Assembly: GCF_000710465.2 (NCBI RefSeq)
Contig: NZ_JAIZ01000132.1
Span: 1-40,568, forward strand
Source: Kitasatospora sp. MBT63
Lineage (GTDB): Bacteria; Actinomycetota; Actinomycetes; Streptomycetales; Streptomycetaceae
Length of the DNA: 40,568 nt
Reading direction: 5' to 3'
In this document: piece after piece, positions 24,977 through 34,123 of the stretch
Numbering within the stretch: position 1 is the stretch's first letter
Layout of the letters: every line of letters begins with the position of its first letter
Made by a program: the position numbers and the translations under genes
The notes under the pieces: generated by a model
What the model was told of the DNA's origin: nothing
What the model saw: only the letters and a program-made list of their open reading frames with translations
Database searches by the model: none

Positions 24977-25147
24977 CTACGGCAGATGAGGGAAGGGTCC
25001 CTTCGGCAGCTTAGGGATTGACCCCGGCGAGTCCACCGCCCTATTACTGCCACCCTTCACATCCTCAGCAGATCCTTCCTCCGGCGCGAGATCCGGCTGC
25101 ATATCGACAGACTTCTGGATTTCCTTGCTCTCTTCGCGATCCTTCAT
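24977..25147 (-). CDS. Candidate precursor peptide with double-glycine leader and proline-rich core
   Basis: A 56-codon ORF from ATG 25147; GGGG lies 7 nt upstream, a modest ribosome binding site. The leader (1-33) is acidic and charged (MKDREESKEIQKSVD start) and ends EDVKGG, a double-glycine site of the kind cut by C39 peptidases: Val at -4 fits, Ala at -7 is acceptable, but the usual Leu at -12 is absent. The predicted core (34-56) is 23 residues with six prolines (41, 45, 48, 51, 53, 56), two lysines and a His, and no Cys or Thr, ending PKLPKGPFPHLP. Its composition is less GC-rich than its neighbours, as often in precursor genes. It lies directly upstream of the PpiC-like and C39-exporter genes on the same strand. 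I did not recognise it as a known peptide class. Confidence 0.6.
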   Translation of the reverse strand: MKDREESKEIQKSVDMQPDLAPEEGSAEDVKGGSNRAVDSPGSIPKLPKGPFPHLP

Positions 25148-25433
25148 GGTTCGACCCCAATCTAGGGAGGAAGTTGATGAGCTCCAGTCTCTCCCGGCCG
25201 ATCTGCAATGGCAATTGACAACATGCCAAGCGTTCGTCGGCCTGACCCAGCCGGAACTGCCAACTTGAGCGGGGCTTTGAGGAGTTCCGGTCGAACGGGA
25301 ATATCGATCGGGCGAATACGGCGGCAGCCGTGCAGCAGAACAGGCCCTACCGGCCGCTCGAACGGGCATTGTGTGACGGCATCACAGTCCCGGGTCGGGG
25401 CCCATTTCGGCCATTCTCGCGGGTGACTGTGGT
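25148..25433. other. Intergenic region between precursor candidate and HEAT-repeat gene
   Basis: 286 bp without a convincing gene on either strand and AT-richer than the surroundings. It should hold the precursor promoter: TAGATT at 25164-25159 on the minus strand is a good -10, and a weak CTGGAG (25187-25182) lies 17 bp upstream, implying a very short leader. It also contains a 15-bp palindrome listed separately. A 13-codon plus-strand ORF at 25177 was rejected. Confidence 0.4.
25372..25386. promoter_or_regulatory. TGTGA-N5-TCACA palindrome (possible CRP/FNR-family operator)
   Basis: TGTGACGGCATCACA has perfect TGTGA/TCACA arms, the half-sites used by CRP-type regulators, but a 5-bp rather than 6-bp spacer. 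It is about 225 bp upstream of the precursor ATG. A chance match cannot be excluded. Confidence 0.3.
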
Positions 25434-25879
25434 TCACCGGTTCTGCCGAGAAGAATCTGCGGCGAGCCGGTCGCAGGCTATCGCGGCTTCCGCCCGCACA
25501 CTGGGGGCGCTGTCGTCCAGCAGACGACGGACGACCGCGTCGACCTCGCCGTCGGCGGTGGGCAGGTCGAGCCGTCCCAGCATCCACACGGCCAGGCTCC
25601 TGACGAAGTCCGCGGGATCGCCGCACTCCCGGAGGAGGGCGCTCCGCGCGGTTCCGTCACCCGGATCGTGCCGGGCCAGCGATGCGGCGGCCCAGACCCT
25701 GACGTAGCCCTCGGGGTCGTCCGCCGCGGTCGCGCGCAGTGTGGCTACCACGTCCTCGCCGAGGGCCCCGCACTGGCCCAGGGCGTGGCAGGCCAGTCTG
25801 CGGGCGAGGGGGTCGGGGCTCGACAGCAGCTCGTTCCAGTGACGCGCCGGTCTCCCGAGGTATCTGCCGGATCCCGCCA

Positions 25880-25880
<1 letters not shown>
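25434..25880 (-). CDS. HEAT-repeat protein
   Basis: A 148-residue helical-repeat protein. Successive segments (PLARRLACHALGQCGALG, EGYVRVWAAASLARHD, ADFVRSLAVWMLGRLD, APSVRAEAAIACDRLA) are HEAT/PBS-lyase-type helical pairs of about 30 residues, each with the A-x-x-A-L-G/R core. Such proteins are adaptors that bind other proteins. ATG 25880 overlaps the stop of the GH15 gene (GTGATG), with GTG 25883 as an alternative, so it is translationally coupled to that enzyme and may act with it. No catalytic motif is visible. Confidence 0.85.
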
Positions 25881-27681
<1,801 letters not shown>

Positions 27682-27685
<4 letters not shown>

Positions 27686-27774
27686 CGGCCACCCCCTACC
27701 CGGTGTGCCGCCCCGCGCGGACGGGATCCGATCCCGGCGGCCGGGACGACGGCCCTGCGAACTGATGTGGCCAT
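27682..27774 (-). CDS. Possible 30-residue leader ORF coupled to the GH15 gene
   Basis: ATG 27774 is preceded by AGGAGAGGG at a good distance, and the TGA overlaps the GH15 GTG start as GTGA. The peptide (MATSVRRAVVPAAGIGSRPR and onward) is basic, Arg/Gly/Ala-rich and not recognisable. It could be a translational-coupling leader rather than a functional peptide. Support comes only from the ribosome binding site and the overlap. Confidence 0.35.
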
Positions 27775-27898
27775 GGGTCCCTCTCCTGCGGAGGCCGTGA
27801 GTGGGACTTCATGGTGCGGTGCCGTCCGCCGGAGCGGAAAGGACTGAGAGGGCAGCCATCCGTGCCTCGATCCCCCGAGGTGCCGACCGGTCCGGCTC

Positions 27899-28957
27899 CT
27901 ACCCGACCGTCCACAGCGTCGTCGGATTGGCCTTGCCGCGCAGCGTGATCTCGCCGACGGGCTCCAGATCCGGCGGCATGGCGGCGAGCGCCGCACGGGT
28001 GGCGTCCGAGATGAGGATGGCGCGGCTGTGGTCCTTCGTCGCCTGCTCGATCCGCGCCGCCGTGTTGACGGTGTCGCCGACCACCGTGTATTCGATGCGC
28101 CGCTGCGACCCGACGTTGCCCGCCATGACCAGACCGGAGTTGAGGCCGATGCCCATCCTGAACCCCGGGCCGTAACCGCTCTGCGTCACCCAGCGGTTGA
28201 ACTCGCCGAGGGCGTCGCAGGCCATGCTGCGCGCCGCGGCCAGGGCGAGGTCGGCATGGTGGTCGTTGGTGACCGGGGCGCCGAAGACGGCCATGAACCC
28301 GTCCCCCATGTAGCTCACCAGTGTCCCGCCGTAGTCCAGGATGACGTCGCTCATCGCCCCGAGGTAGGTGTTCAGGACTCCGGTCACCGCTTCCGGCGTG
28401 CTCTGCTCGGCCCAGGTCGTGAACGAGCGCAGGTCGCCGAACATGACCGTCACGACGCCTTTGCGGCCCTCCAGCCACTGTGAGCCGTCGGGATCGGCCA
28501 GCAGGTCGTCGGCGACCTTCTCGGGCACGAATCGGCAGAGCATCGACCGCATCCTCGCGAACTCCCGGTCCCGCAAGTACTTGCGCTCCAGGATGGCGCG
28601 GCTCCTGGCCTGCAGGAGCGTCCGGCTGATCGGCTTGGTGACGTAGTCGTCGGCACCGAGCTCGATGGCCCGGACGACACTGTCCATGTCGTCGAGTCCC
28701 GAGACCATCACGACCGGCAGGTCGGCCGTCCGCGGCGTGGACCGGATGCCCCGGAGAACGTCGAAGCCGGTCGCTTCCGGCATCTCGATGTCCAGGAAGA
28801 CCATGTCGACGGCCGACGTCTCCAGGTACGCCAACCCCTCCCTGCCGTTCACGGCTTCGACGGTCGTGTAGCCCTCCCGCTGCATCATCCGGCTGAGCAG
28901 CATGCGGTTGACGGGGTCGTCGTCGACGATCAGGACCTGGGGACGTCTGTCCTGCAT
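27899..28957 (-). CDS. Response regulator fused to a class III nucleotide cyclase
   Basis: A 352-residue cytosolic protein. The receiver domain (about 6-122) is intact: acidic DDD at 12-14, phospho-acceptor Asp56 (FLDIEMP) and Lys in TKPIS. A helical linker (about 120-165) precedes the cyclase domain (about 166-305), with metal Asp175 (FGDLRSFT), metal Asp219 (YMGDGFMAVFGAP) and Asn298/Arg302 (DTVNTAARIE). Residues that usually select adenine differ: the Lys position in the motif before MGDG is Ser215, and the Asp before YTVVGD is Glu289. It may make cAMP, cGMP or another cyclic nucleotide on phosphorylation. ATG 28957 has AGGAGG 9 nt upstream. The gene follows the CNBD-glycosyltransferase after 31 nt. 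Three CNBD proteins nearby are obvious candidate targets. Confidence 0.93.
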   Translation of the reverse strand: MQDRRPQVLIVDDDPVNRMLLSRMMQREGYTTVEAVNGREGLAYLETSAVDMVFLDIEMPEATGFDVLRGIRSTPRTADLPVVMVSGLDDMDSVVRAIELGADDYVTKPISRTLLQARSRAILERKYLRDREFARMRSMLCRFVPEKVADDLLADPDGSQWLEGRKGVVTVMFGDLRSFTTWAEQSTPEAVTGVLNTYLGAMSDVILDYGGTLVSYMGDGFMAVFGAPVTNDHHADLALAAARSMACDALGEFNRWVTQSGYGPGFRMGIGLNSGLVMAGNVGSQRRIEYTVVGDTVNTAARIEQATKDHSRAILISDATRAALAAMPPDLEPVGEITLRGKANPTTLWTVG

Positions 28958-28988
28958 GTGCTGTGCCTCCTGTCCCGGGCCGGTCGCC

Positions 28989-31010
28989 CTATTCGTGGCC
29001 CGGTGGGCCGGTGAGGGCCCGCTGAAGGTCGGTACGGATGTAGCTTTCCGCCTGGTGGACGACTCTGCGGGCCACCTTCGGCTGGGCGCGCAGGACCTCC
29101 ATGAAGGTCGTCTTGTCGAGGCGGAAGAGTTCGCAGCGGGTCTGCGCCGTCACCGTCGCGGACCGGGGTTCGTCGAGGAACAGGCTGCGCTCGCCGAAGA
29201 AGCTCCCTTCCTGCAGACTCCTGATCCGCTGCCGGCCGTTGCTGACGGCGACCTCGCCTTCGGCCACCAGGTACAGGGCGTGGCCGGGTTCGCCCTTGGT
29301 GATGATCGTCGCGCCCGCCGGGTAGGAGACGGGTTCCAGCGCGAGCGCCAGGTTGTGCTGGAACTTCGCGTTGGTCCCGTGGAACAGCGGAACCTTGTCG
29401 AGCACGGAGTTGCGGAGCATGAAGCCGTCGATCCCGGTGCCTTCCAGCGTGCCTCCCGGTGAGCGCGCCTGGCGGCCGTAGACGAGCACGCACAGCAGCA
29501 GGTTGACGGCGATGAACAGGGTCGGCGCGAACGAGAGCAGACCACCGGCGGAGAAGCCGGTCCGGACGCCCCAGCTGACCAGACAACCGATGAGGATGAC
29601 CAGGCCGACGGCAGCGACGAAGGTGTTGTCCCGAAGCGCCTGCCCCATGCTGGGCCGGGTCTCGAAGCCCTTTGCCGTGACCCGCCAGCCCTGCTTGACG
29701 CCGAACAGGAAGTTCATTGCGGACCGCATGCCCACCAGCAGGGTGAAGGTCCTGACGGCGAAGACTCCCGCGTAGAGGTCGAAGAGCCGGCTGGCCAGCG
29801 GTGATCTGAGCCGTCTCGTATAGCGGACGTAGACGAGCCATGCGGAGGCGAGCGGCGGGGCGAGCAGCATGAACCAGGTGAGGGCCGCGGCATGGCCGAC
29901 CGGGAAGCAGAAGAACCAGAGCACGCTCAGCGGGAAGAAGACGGCGCCCGTCACGTAGCCGACCATGGACAGCACCAGATCGACCTTCTCCAGGACGGTG
30001 AAGCCCCTGGTGGTGAGGATCCGGTGGAAGCGCTTGAAGAGGACCTGGAAGGTGCCGTAGGCCCAGCGCCGGTACATGGTCTCCAGTGAGCGCAGGGAGC
30101 TGGGGACCCACTCGCCGGTGGCCATGTCCAGGTAGCGGCTGGTGTGGCCGTTGGCGTAGGCGCCGACCGTCTTCAGCAGGTCCTCGGAGAGCATCACGGT
30201 GCCCCGGTAGTGATCCAGCCAGGGGCCGCTGGCCTCCAGGACCGACCGCCGCCACATGGCGTTGTGACCGTAGAAGATCGCGAATCCGCCGGAGCCCCGG
30301 ATCAGCTGCGAGACGTGCATGGCGCTCTGAACGACGGTCACGGGGCCGGTCAGGCCGTTGAAGTGATCGTTGGTCGCCATGGTGTCGAACTGGAGGACTC
30401 CGAGTCTCTCGTCGCACTCGAACTCGTTGACCGCGGTTTCGAGGAGCGGTCCGTGGAGCGGCAGCGACGAGTCGATGTCCAGCAGGACCACGTACTCGGC
30501 CTCGGCGATCAGGGACTGCGCCAGGTCGACGTTGCCGGGTTTGAGACCGCCCTTCTTCTCGTTGTAGCGGAAGAGGACGCGCAGCTGCGGGTCTCGGCCG
30601 TCGTGCGATTCCACGTAGGACTTCCAGCGCCGGTAGTCCTCCGAGTCGGTGTCGCCCGAGTTGTCGACGACGATGATTTCGCGGGGTCCGCCGTACTGCG
30701 CGTCCCGGGCGCAGTCGAACGTCATCTTCGCGACGTCGAAGGGCTCCTGGTAGGAGGCGATCAGGAAGGCTATCCCCGGAGACCGCTCGGCGCGGCGCCG
30801 CGGCCGGAGCGGCTGCGTCCAGTGCCGGTGGAACAGCGCGGCCTTGAACAGGAAACCGACTTCGTAGACCGTCGCGTAGAGCGGGATGACGGACAGCACC
30901 AGAACGATCCAGGCCAGGGCGGTGTGGGCGTGCGAGGCCAGTTCGAAGCAGAAGAGGCCGGTCACGACAAGGGTCGCCCCGAAGAAGGGCCAGTCGATGA
31001 CTCTGCGCAT
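28989..31010 (-). CDS. GT2 glycosyltransferase (cellulose-synthase-like) with C-terminal cyclic-nucleotide-binding domain
   Basis: A 673-residue membrane protein. Two N-terminal TM helices (about 8-55) precede a cytosolic GT2 domain with PGIAFLIASYQEP, EIIVVDNSGDTDSED, the DxD motif LLDIDSS (178-180), SEDLLKTVG (the TED-like catalytic base) and YRRWAYGTFQ, equivalent to QxxRW but with Met where Gln is expected. Five or six further TM helices (about 345-530) would form the polysaccharide channel. A C-terminal CNBD (about 545-650) has an intact cassette, FFGERSLFLDEPRSATVTA. It probably polymerises and secretes a glycan under cNMP control, where cellulose synthases use a c-di-GMP PilZ domain. 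ATG 31010 has AAGGAG 5 nt upstream. The cyclase gene follows 31 nt downstream in the same operon. Sugar and linkage unknown. Confidence 0.94.
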   Translation of the reverse strand: MRRVIDWPFFGATLVVTGLFCFELASHAHTALAWIVLVLSVIPLYATVYEVGFLFKAALFHRHWTQPLRPRRRAERSPGIAFLIASYQEPFDVAKMTFDCARDAQYGGPREIIVVDNSGDTDSEDYRRWKSYVESHDGRDPQLRVLFRYNEKKGGLKPGNVDLAQSLIAEAEYVVLLDIDSSLPLHGPLLETAVNEFECDERLGVLQFDTMATNDHFNGLTGPVTVVQSAMHVSQLIRGSGGFAIFYGHNAMWRRSVLEASGPWLDHYRGTVMLSEDLLKTVGAYANGHTSRYLDMATGEWVPSSLRSLETMYRRWAYGTFQVLFKRFHRILTTRGFTVLEKVDLVLSMVGYVTGAVFFPLSVLWFFCFPVGHAAALTWFMLLAPPLASAWLVYVRYTRRLRSPLASRLFDLYAGVFAVRTFTLLVGMRSAMNFLFGVKQGWRVTAKGFETRPSMGQALRDNTFVAAVGLVILIGCLVSWGVRTGFSAGGLLSFAPTLFIAVNLLLCVLVYGRQARSPGGTLEGTGIDGFMLRNSVLDKVPLFHGTNAKFQHNLALALEPVSYPAGATIITKGEPGHALYLVAEGEVAVSNGRQRIRSLQEGSFFGERSLFLDEPRSATVTAQTRCELFRLDKTTFMEVLRAQPKVARRVVHQAESYIRTDLQRALTGPPGHE

Positions 31011-31268
31011 ATCGCTCCTTTCCGTTCGGACGCCGCGTTCGGGCGGGGCGCGTCCATACGGGCCAGGTCAAGCCTTTGCCGTTCGGCGCTGCGGTGCCAT
31101 CCCACCGGGGCAGTCGCCAGGGCAACACCCGGCCGTCGGTGAGGCCCGGTGCCCGGCCCGTTCCCCGCGGTCCGGACCGGCCACCCGAAAGGCCGTCCCA
31201 AGGGGCATCGCGCTCCCGCCCGGCCATGACACTGTGGCTCCTCGGAGGAGTGAGGGAGCAGGTCGCCG
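31011..31268. other. Divergent promoter region of the CNBD/kinase cluster
   Basis: 258 bp separate the divergent starts of the GT2-CNBD operon and the H-NOX-like/kinase/patatin operon. The region is GC-rich with repeated GTTCGG elements (about 31024, 31041 and 31082). No GTG-N6-GNCAC Crp match was seen. Promoters must lie here but I could not place them. Confidence 0.4.
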
Positions 31269-31814
31269 ATGAAGGGTCTGTGGATCTGGGCTTTCGAGGA
31301 AGCCGTCAACGGCCGCTACGGAGAACGGGTCTGGGACAGCATGCTCGAGACCGCCGGGATGGACGGCGTCTACACCCCCATGGGCAACTATCCGCCCGAG
31401 GACCTGTTGAGGCTCGGGGAGGCGGGGGCCGAGGTCGTCGGCCGTCCGGCAGCGGAGTTGTTGGACTGGCAGGGCACGGAGGCCGTCGGCCTCATCGCCG
31501 AGAGGTACCCGTACTTCGTGGAATCCCATCACTCGCCGCAGTCGCTGATCCGGGCGATCGACTCGTTCATCGACCCCGGATTCTGGCGGCACCACAATCC
31601 GTACGTGCCGGTCTTCGACTTCGAGCAGGCGGCGCCGGACCGGCTGTCCGTCCTCTACCGTCCGCGTCCGTCGGCGATCCTGTGCGCGACCATCGGAGGA
31701 GCGATCAAGGGCATGGTGCTGGTCTTCGGCGAGGAGCCCGACGTCCGGCAGAGCTCGTGCATGTGGGACGGAGCGGGCCACTGTGTCTTCGAGGTCGGGC
31801 TCGGCCGGCGATGA
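31269..31814 (+). CDS. H-NOX (haem NO-binding)-like protein, proximal His apparently missing
   Basis: 181 residues. The N-terminus MKGLWIWAFEEAVNGRYGER, then VWDSMLETAG and GVYTPMGNYPPEDLLRL, is characteristic of the HNOB/H-NOX fold, as is the C-terminal SSCMWDGAGHCVFEVGL. H-NOX proteins bind haem through a histidine in the helix after S-L-x-x-F-L-x-x-L-D-x-x-H. Here the stretch reads SLIRAIDSFIDPGFWRHHN, and the ligand position appears to be Phe or Gly. The Y-x-S-x-R haem-carboxylate motif is also altered (YRPRPS). It may therefore sense something else or bind haem differently. The GGAGGAG in the leader is about 24 nt upstream of ATG 31269; GGGAGCAGG is closer. Its stop overlaps the hybrid kinase start (ATGA), the classic H-NOX/kinase pairing. 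Confidence 0.88.
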   Translation: MKGLWIWAFEEAVNGRYGERVWDSMLETAGMDGVYTPMGNYPPEDLLRLGEAGAEVVGRPAAELLDWQGTEAVGLIAERYPYFVESHHSPQSLIRAIDSFIDPGFWRHHNPYVPVFDFEQAAPDRLSVLYRPRPSAILCATIGGAIKGMVLVFGEEPDVRQSSCMWDGAGHCVFEVGLGRR

Positions 31815-34123
31815 CGGAACGGCGGCCCGCGCGGGCGGGGGAGGAGGAGCTACGACGGCTCATGCGCCGCGTCGAACGGGAGCGGCTGATCCGTCTGGAG
31901 GCGGAGCGGGTCGCCGAGGCGGTGGTCCACGATCTGTACAACAGCACCAACCAGCTGAAGCTGATGGTCGACATCGCCGAGCTGTCGAACCGCAGTTCAT
32001 CCTTCTTCAAGGTCCTCGAGCTGGCGGTCGAGCGACTGTGTGCCTACACCGGGTGGCCTCTCGGCCATGTGCTCGTCGTCGACCACGACACCGGTGATGC
32101 CCGCAGTTCCGGGATATGGGGTCAGGCCGAGGCGGACGCCGACTTCTCGGCCTTCCGGGCCGCCCATGAGGAGCTCCGTTTCGGGCCGCGGGACGGACTG
32201 CCCGGCCGGGTGCTGGCGACCGGCGCCCCGGCCTGGAGCACCGGGGAGACGACCGGGCCCACGCCCGGGGAGCGGGCCGCGGCGGGTCCGCCCGGCCTCG
32301 GGTCCTCCTTCGCCTTCCCCGTGCTGACGAAGGATCGGGTCGACGTGGTCGTCCAGTTCTTCGCCGCCTTCACCGACCCGCCCAGCCGGGCGCTGCTGGA
32401 GCTGGTGTCGCACGTCGGGATCCAGATCGGCTGGTCGATCATGCGCGAGCGGGACAAGGAGAAGCTGAGAGCAGCCAGACTCGCCGCCGAGGAGTCCGCC
32501 CGGAGCAAGAGCTCCTTCCTGGCCACCATGAGCCACGAGATCCGCACCCCGATGAACGCGGTCATCGGGATGACTGAGCTGCTGCAGGGGACCCGCCTGA
32601 CCGACGAGCAGCGCGGCTTCGTGGAGGTCATCGCGTCCAGCGGTGAGCTCCTCCTGACGATCATCAACGACGTCCTCGACTACTCCAAGATCGCGGCGGG
32701 CCGGCTGGAACTCGAACTGCAACCCATGGGGGTACAGGACTGCGTGGAGTCGGCCCTCGACCTGGTGGCCCCGCGCGGGGCGGAGAAGTCCCTGGAACTG
32801 GCCTGCCTGGTGGACCCGGGCGTGCCGCACGCCGTCGTCGGCGATCGCTCACGGCTGCGGCAGATCCTGTCGAACCTGCTCAGCAACGCCGTCAAGTTCA
32901 CCGAGTCGGGCCAGGTCGTGGTCTCGGTCGAGTCGGCGGGACCCGCCCCCGACGGCAGGTACGAACTGCTCTTCTCGGTGGCCGACACCGGCATCGGCAT
33001 CCCCGCCGACCGGATGGACCGGCTCTTCCGCGAGTTCAGCCAGGTGGACGCCTCCACGACTCGCCGTTACGGCGGAACCGGCCTGGGCCTGGCGATCAGC
33101 AAACGGCTCGCCGAGCTGATGGGCGGAACCATGTGGGTCGACAGCGAGACGGACGTCGGCTCCACCTTCCACTTCACCATCCAGGCTGTGCCGGCCGAGC
33201 TGCCCGAGGCCAGGCCGGTCGTTCAGGGGTCGCTCATCGGACGCCGTGTGCTGGTGGTCGACGACAACGCGGTGAACCTCGAGGTCATCCGACGCCATGT
33301 CACCGCATGGGGCATGGTCGCACAGGTGACCGACCGGCCCGCCGAGGCGCTGGGCTGGATCAGCGACGGCCGGCCGTTCGACATCGCGATCCTGGACATG
33401 ATGATGCCCGACACGGACGGGGTCACACTGGCCGGCCTGATCCGCCGGCAACGCACGGCCAAGGACCTGCCCCTGGTGCTGCTCTCGTCCCTCTCCTACA
33501 CGAAGAGCGGGCTTGCCGGAGCCGACTTCGCCGCCTGCCTCAACAAGCCCGTCAAAGCGTCCCAACTCCACAACGCACTGGTCAACAGCCTCGCCTCGGT
33601 GGAGGAGGGACCGGAGCCGGGCCCGCCCCCGGTCCAGGACCGGCCCGACGGCGAACGGTCCCACCGGATCCTCCTCGTCGAGGACAACCAGGTGAACCAG
33701 CGCCTCGCGGTGCTGATGCTGAAGAAGCTCGGATATCGCGAACCCGTTCTGGCCGAGAACGGCATCGAGGCACTCGAGGCGCTGGACCGCGGACGCTTCG
33801 ACGTCGTCCTCATGGACGTGGAGATGCCCGAGATGGACGGTCTGGAGGCGACCCGCCGGATCCACCGCGCCTGGGCGGACGACGTCCGTCCGCGCATCGT
33901 CGGCATGACCGCCAACGCCATGGCGGGCGACAAGGAACTGTGCCTGGAGGCGGGCATGGACGGCTACATCGCCAAACCGATCCGCCTCGACACGCTGGCC
34001 GAGGAACTGCGGCAGGTGCGGGCCACGGCCGGCGGCCCGGCGGCGGGCACGGACGTCCCACCCCGACCGGAGCACGGTCCGGCGGCCCCGAAGCCAGGGA
34101 AGAAGGAAGAGCTGAGACCTTGA
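31811..34123 (+). CDS. Hybrid sensor histidine kinase with GAF and two receiver domains
   Basis: A 770-residue cytosolic protein. An N-terminal coiled coil (about 10-55) is followed by a GAF-like sensor (about 65-210), a HisKA domain with phospho-accepting His242 (SHEIRTPMNAVIGM), and a HATPase with N-box LLSNAVKFTESG, G1 DTGIGIP and G2 GGTGLGLAI. Receiver 1 has Asp529 (LDMMMPDTDG) and Lys in NKPVK; receiver 2 has Asp669 (MDVEMPEMDG) and Lys in AKPIR. There is no TM segment and no HPt domain, so phosphotransfer onward needs a separate HPt; one exists at 15436-15834. It is coupled to the H-NOX-like gene by ATGA and to the patatin gene by TTGA. The H-NOX-like protein is its likely regulator and the response-regulator cyclase a possible end target. 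Confidence 0.95.
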   Translation: MTERRPARAGEEELRRLMRRVERERLIRLEAERVAEAVVHDLYNSTNQLKLMVDIAELSNRSSSFFKVLELAVERLCAYTGWPLGHVLVVDHDTGDARSSGIWGQAEADADFSAFRAAHEELRFGPRDGLPGRVLATGAPAWSTGETTGPTPGERAAAGPPGLGSSFAFPVLTKDRVDVVVQFFAAFTDPPSRALLELVSHVGIQIGWSIMRERDKEKLRAARLAAEESARSKSSFLATMSHEIRTPMNAVIGMTELLQGTRLTDEQRGFVEVIASSGELLLTIINDVLDYSKIAAGRLELELQPMGVQDCVESALDLVAPRGAEKSLELACLVDPGVPHAVVGDRSRLRQILSNLLSNAVKFTESGQVVVSVESAGPAPDGRYELLFSVADTGIGIPADRMDRLFREFSQVDASTTRRYGGTGLGLAISKRLAELMGGTMWVDSETDVGSTFHFTIQAVPAELPEARPVVQGSLIGRRVLVVDDNAVNLEVIRRHVTAWGMVAQVTDRPAEALGWISDGRPFDIAILDMMMPDTDGVTLAGLIRRQRTAKDLPLVLLSSLSYTKSGLAGADFAACLNKPVKASQLHNALVNSLASVEEGPEPGPPPVQDRPDGERSHRILLVEDNQVNQRLAVLMLKKLGYREPVLAENGIEALEALDRGRFDVVLMDVEMPEMDGLEATRRIHRAWADDVRPRIVGMTANAMAGDKELCLEAGMDGYIAKPIRLDTLAEELRQVRATAGGPAAGTDVPPRPEHGPAAPKPGKKEELRP

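Noticed and set aside
25177-25218. A 13-codon plus-strand ORF with a strong GGGAGGA ribosome binding site in the precursor intergenic region
   Set aside because: It is too short to support, opposite in direction to the cluster, and the purine run may be chance.
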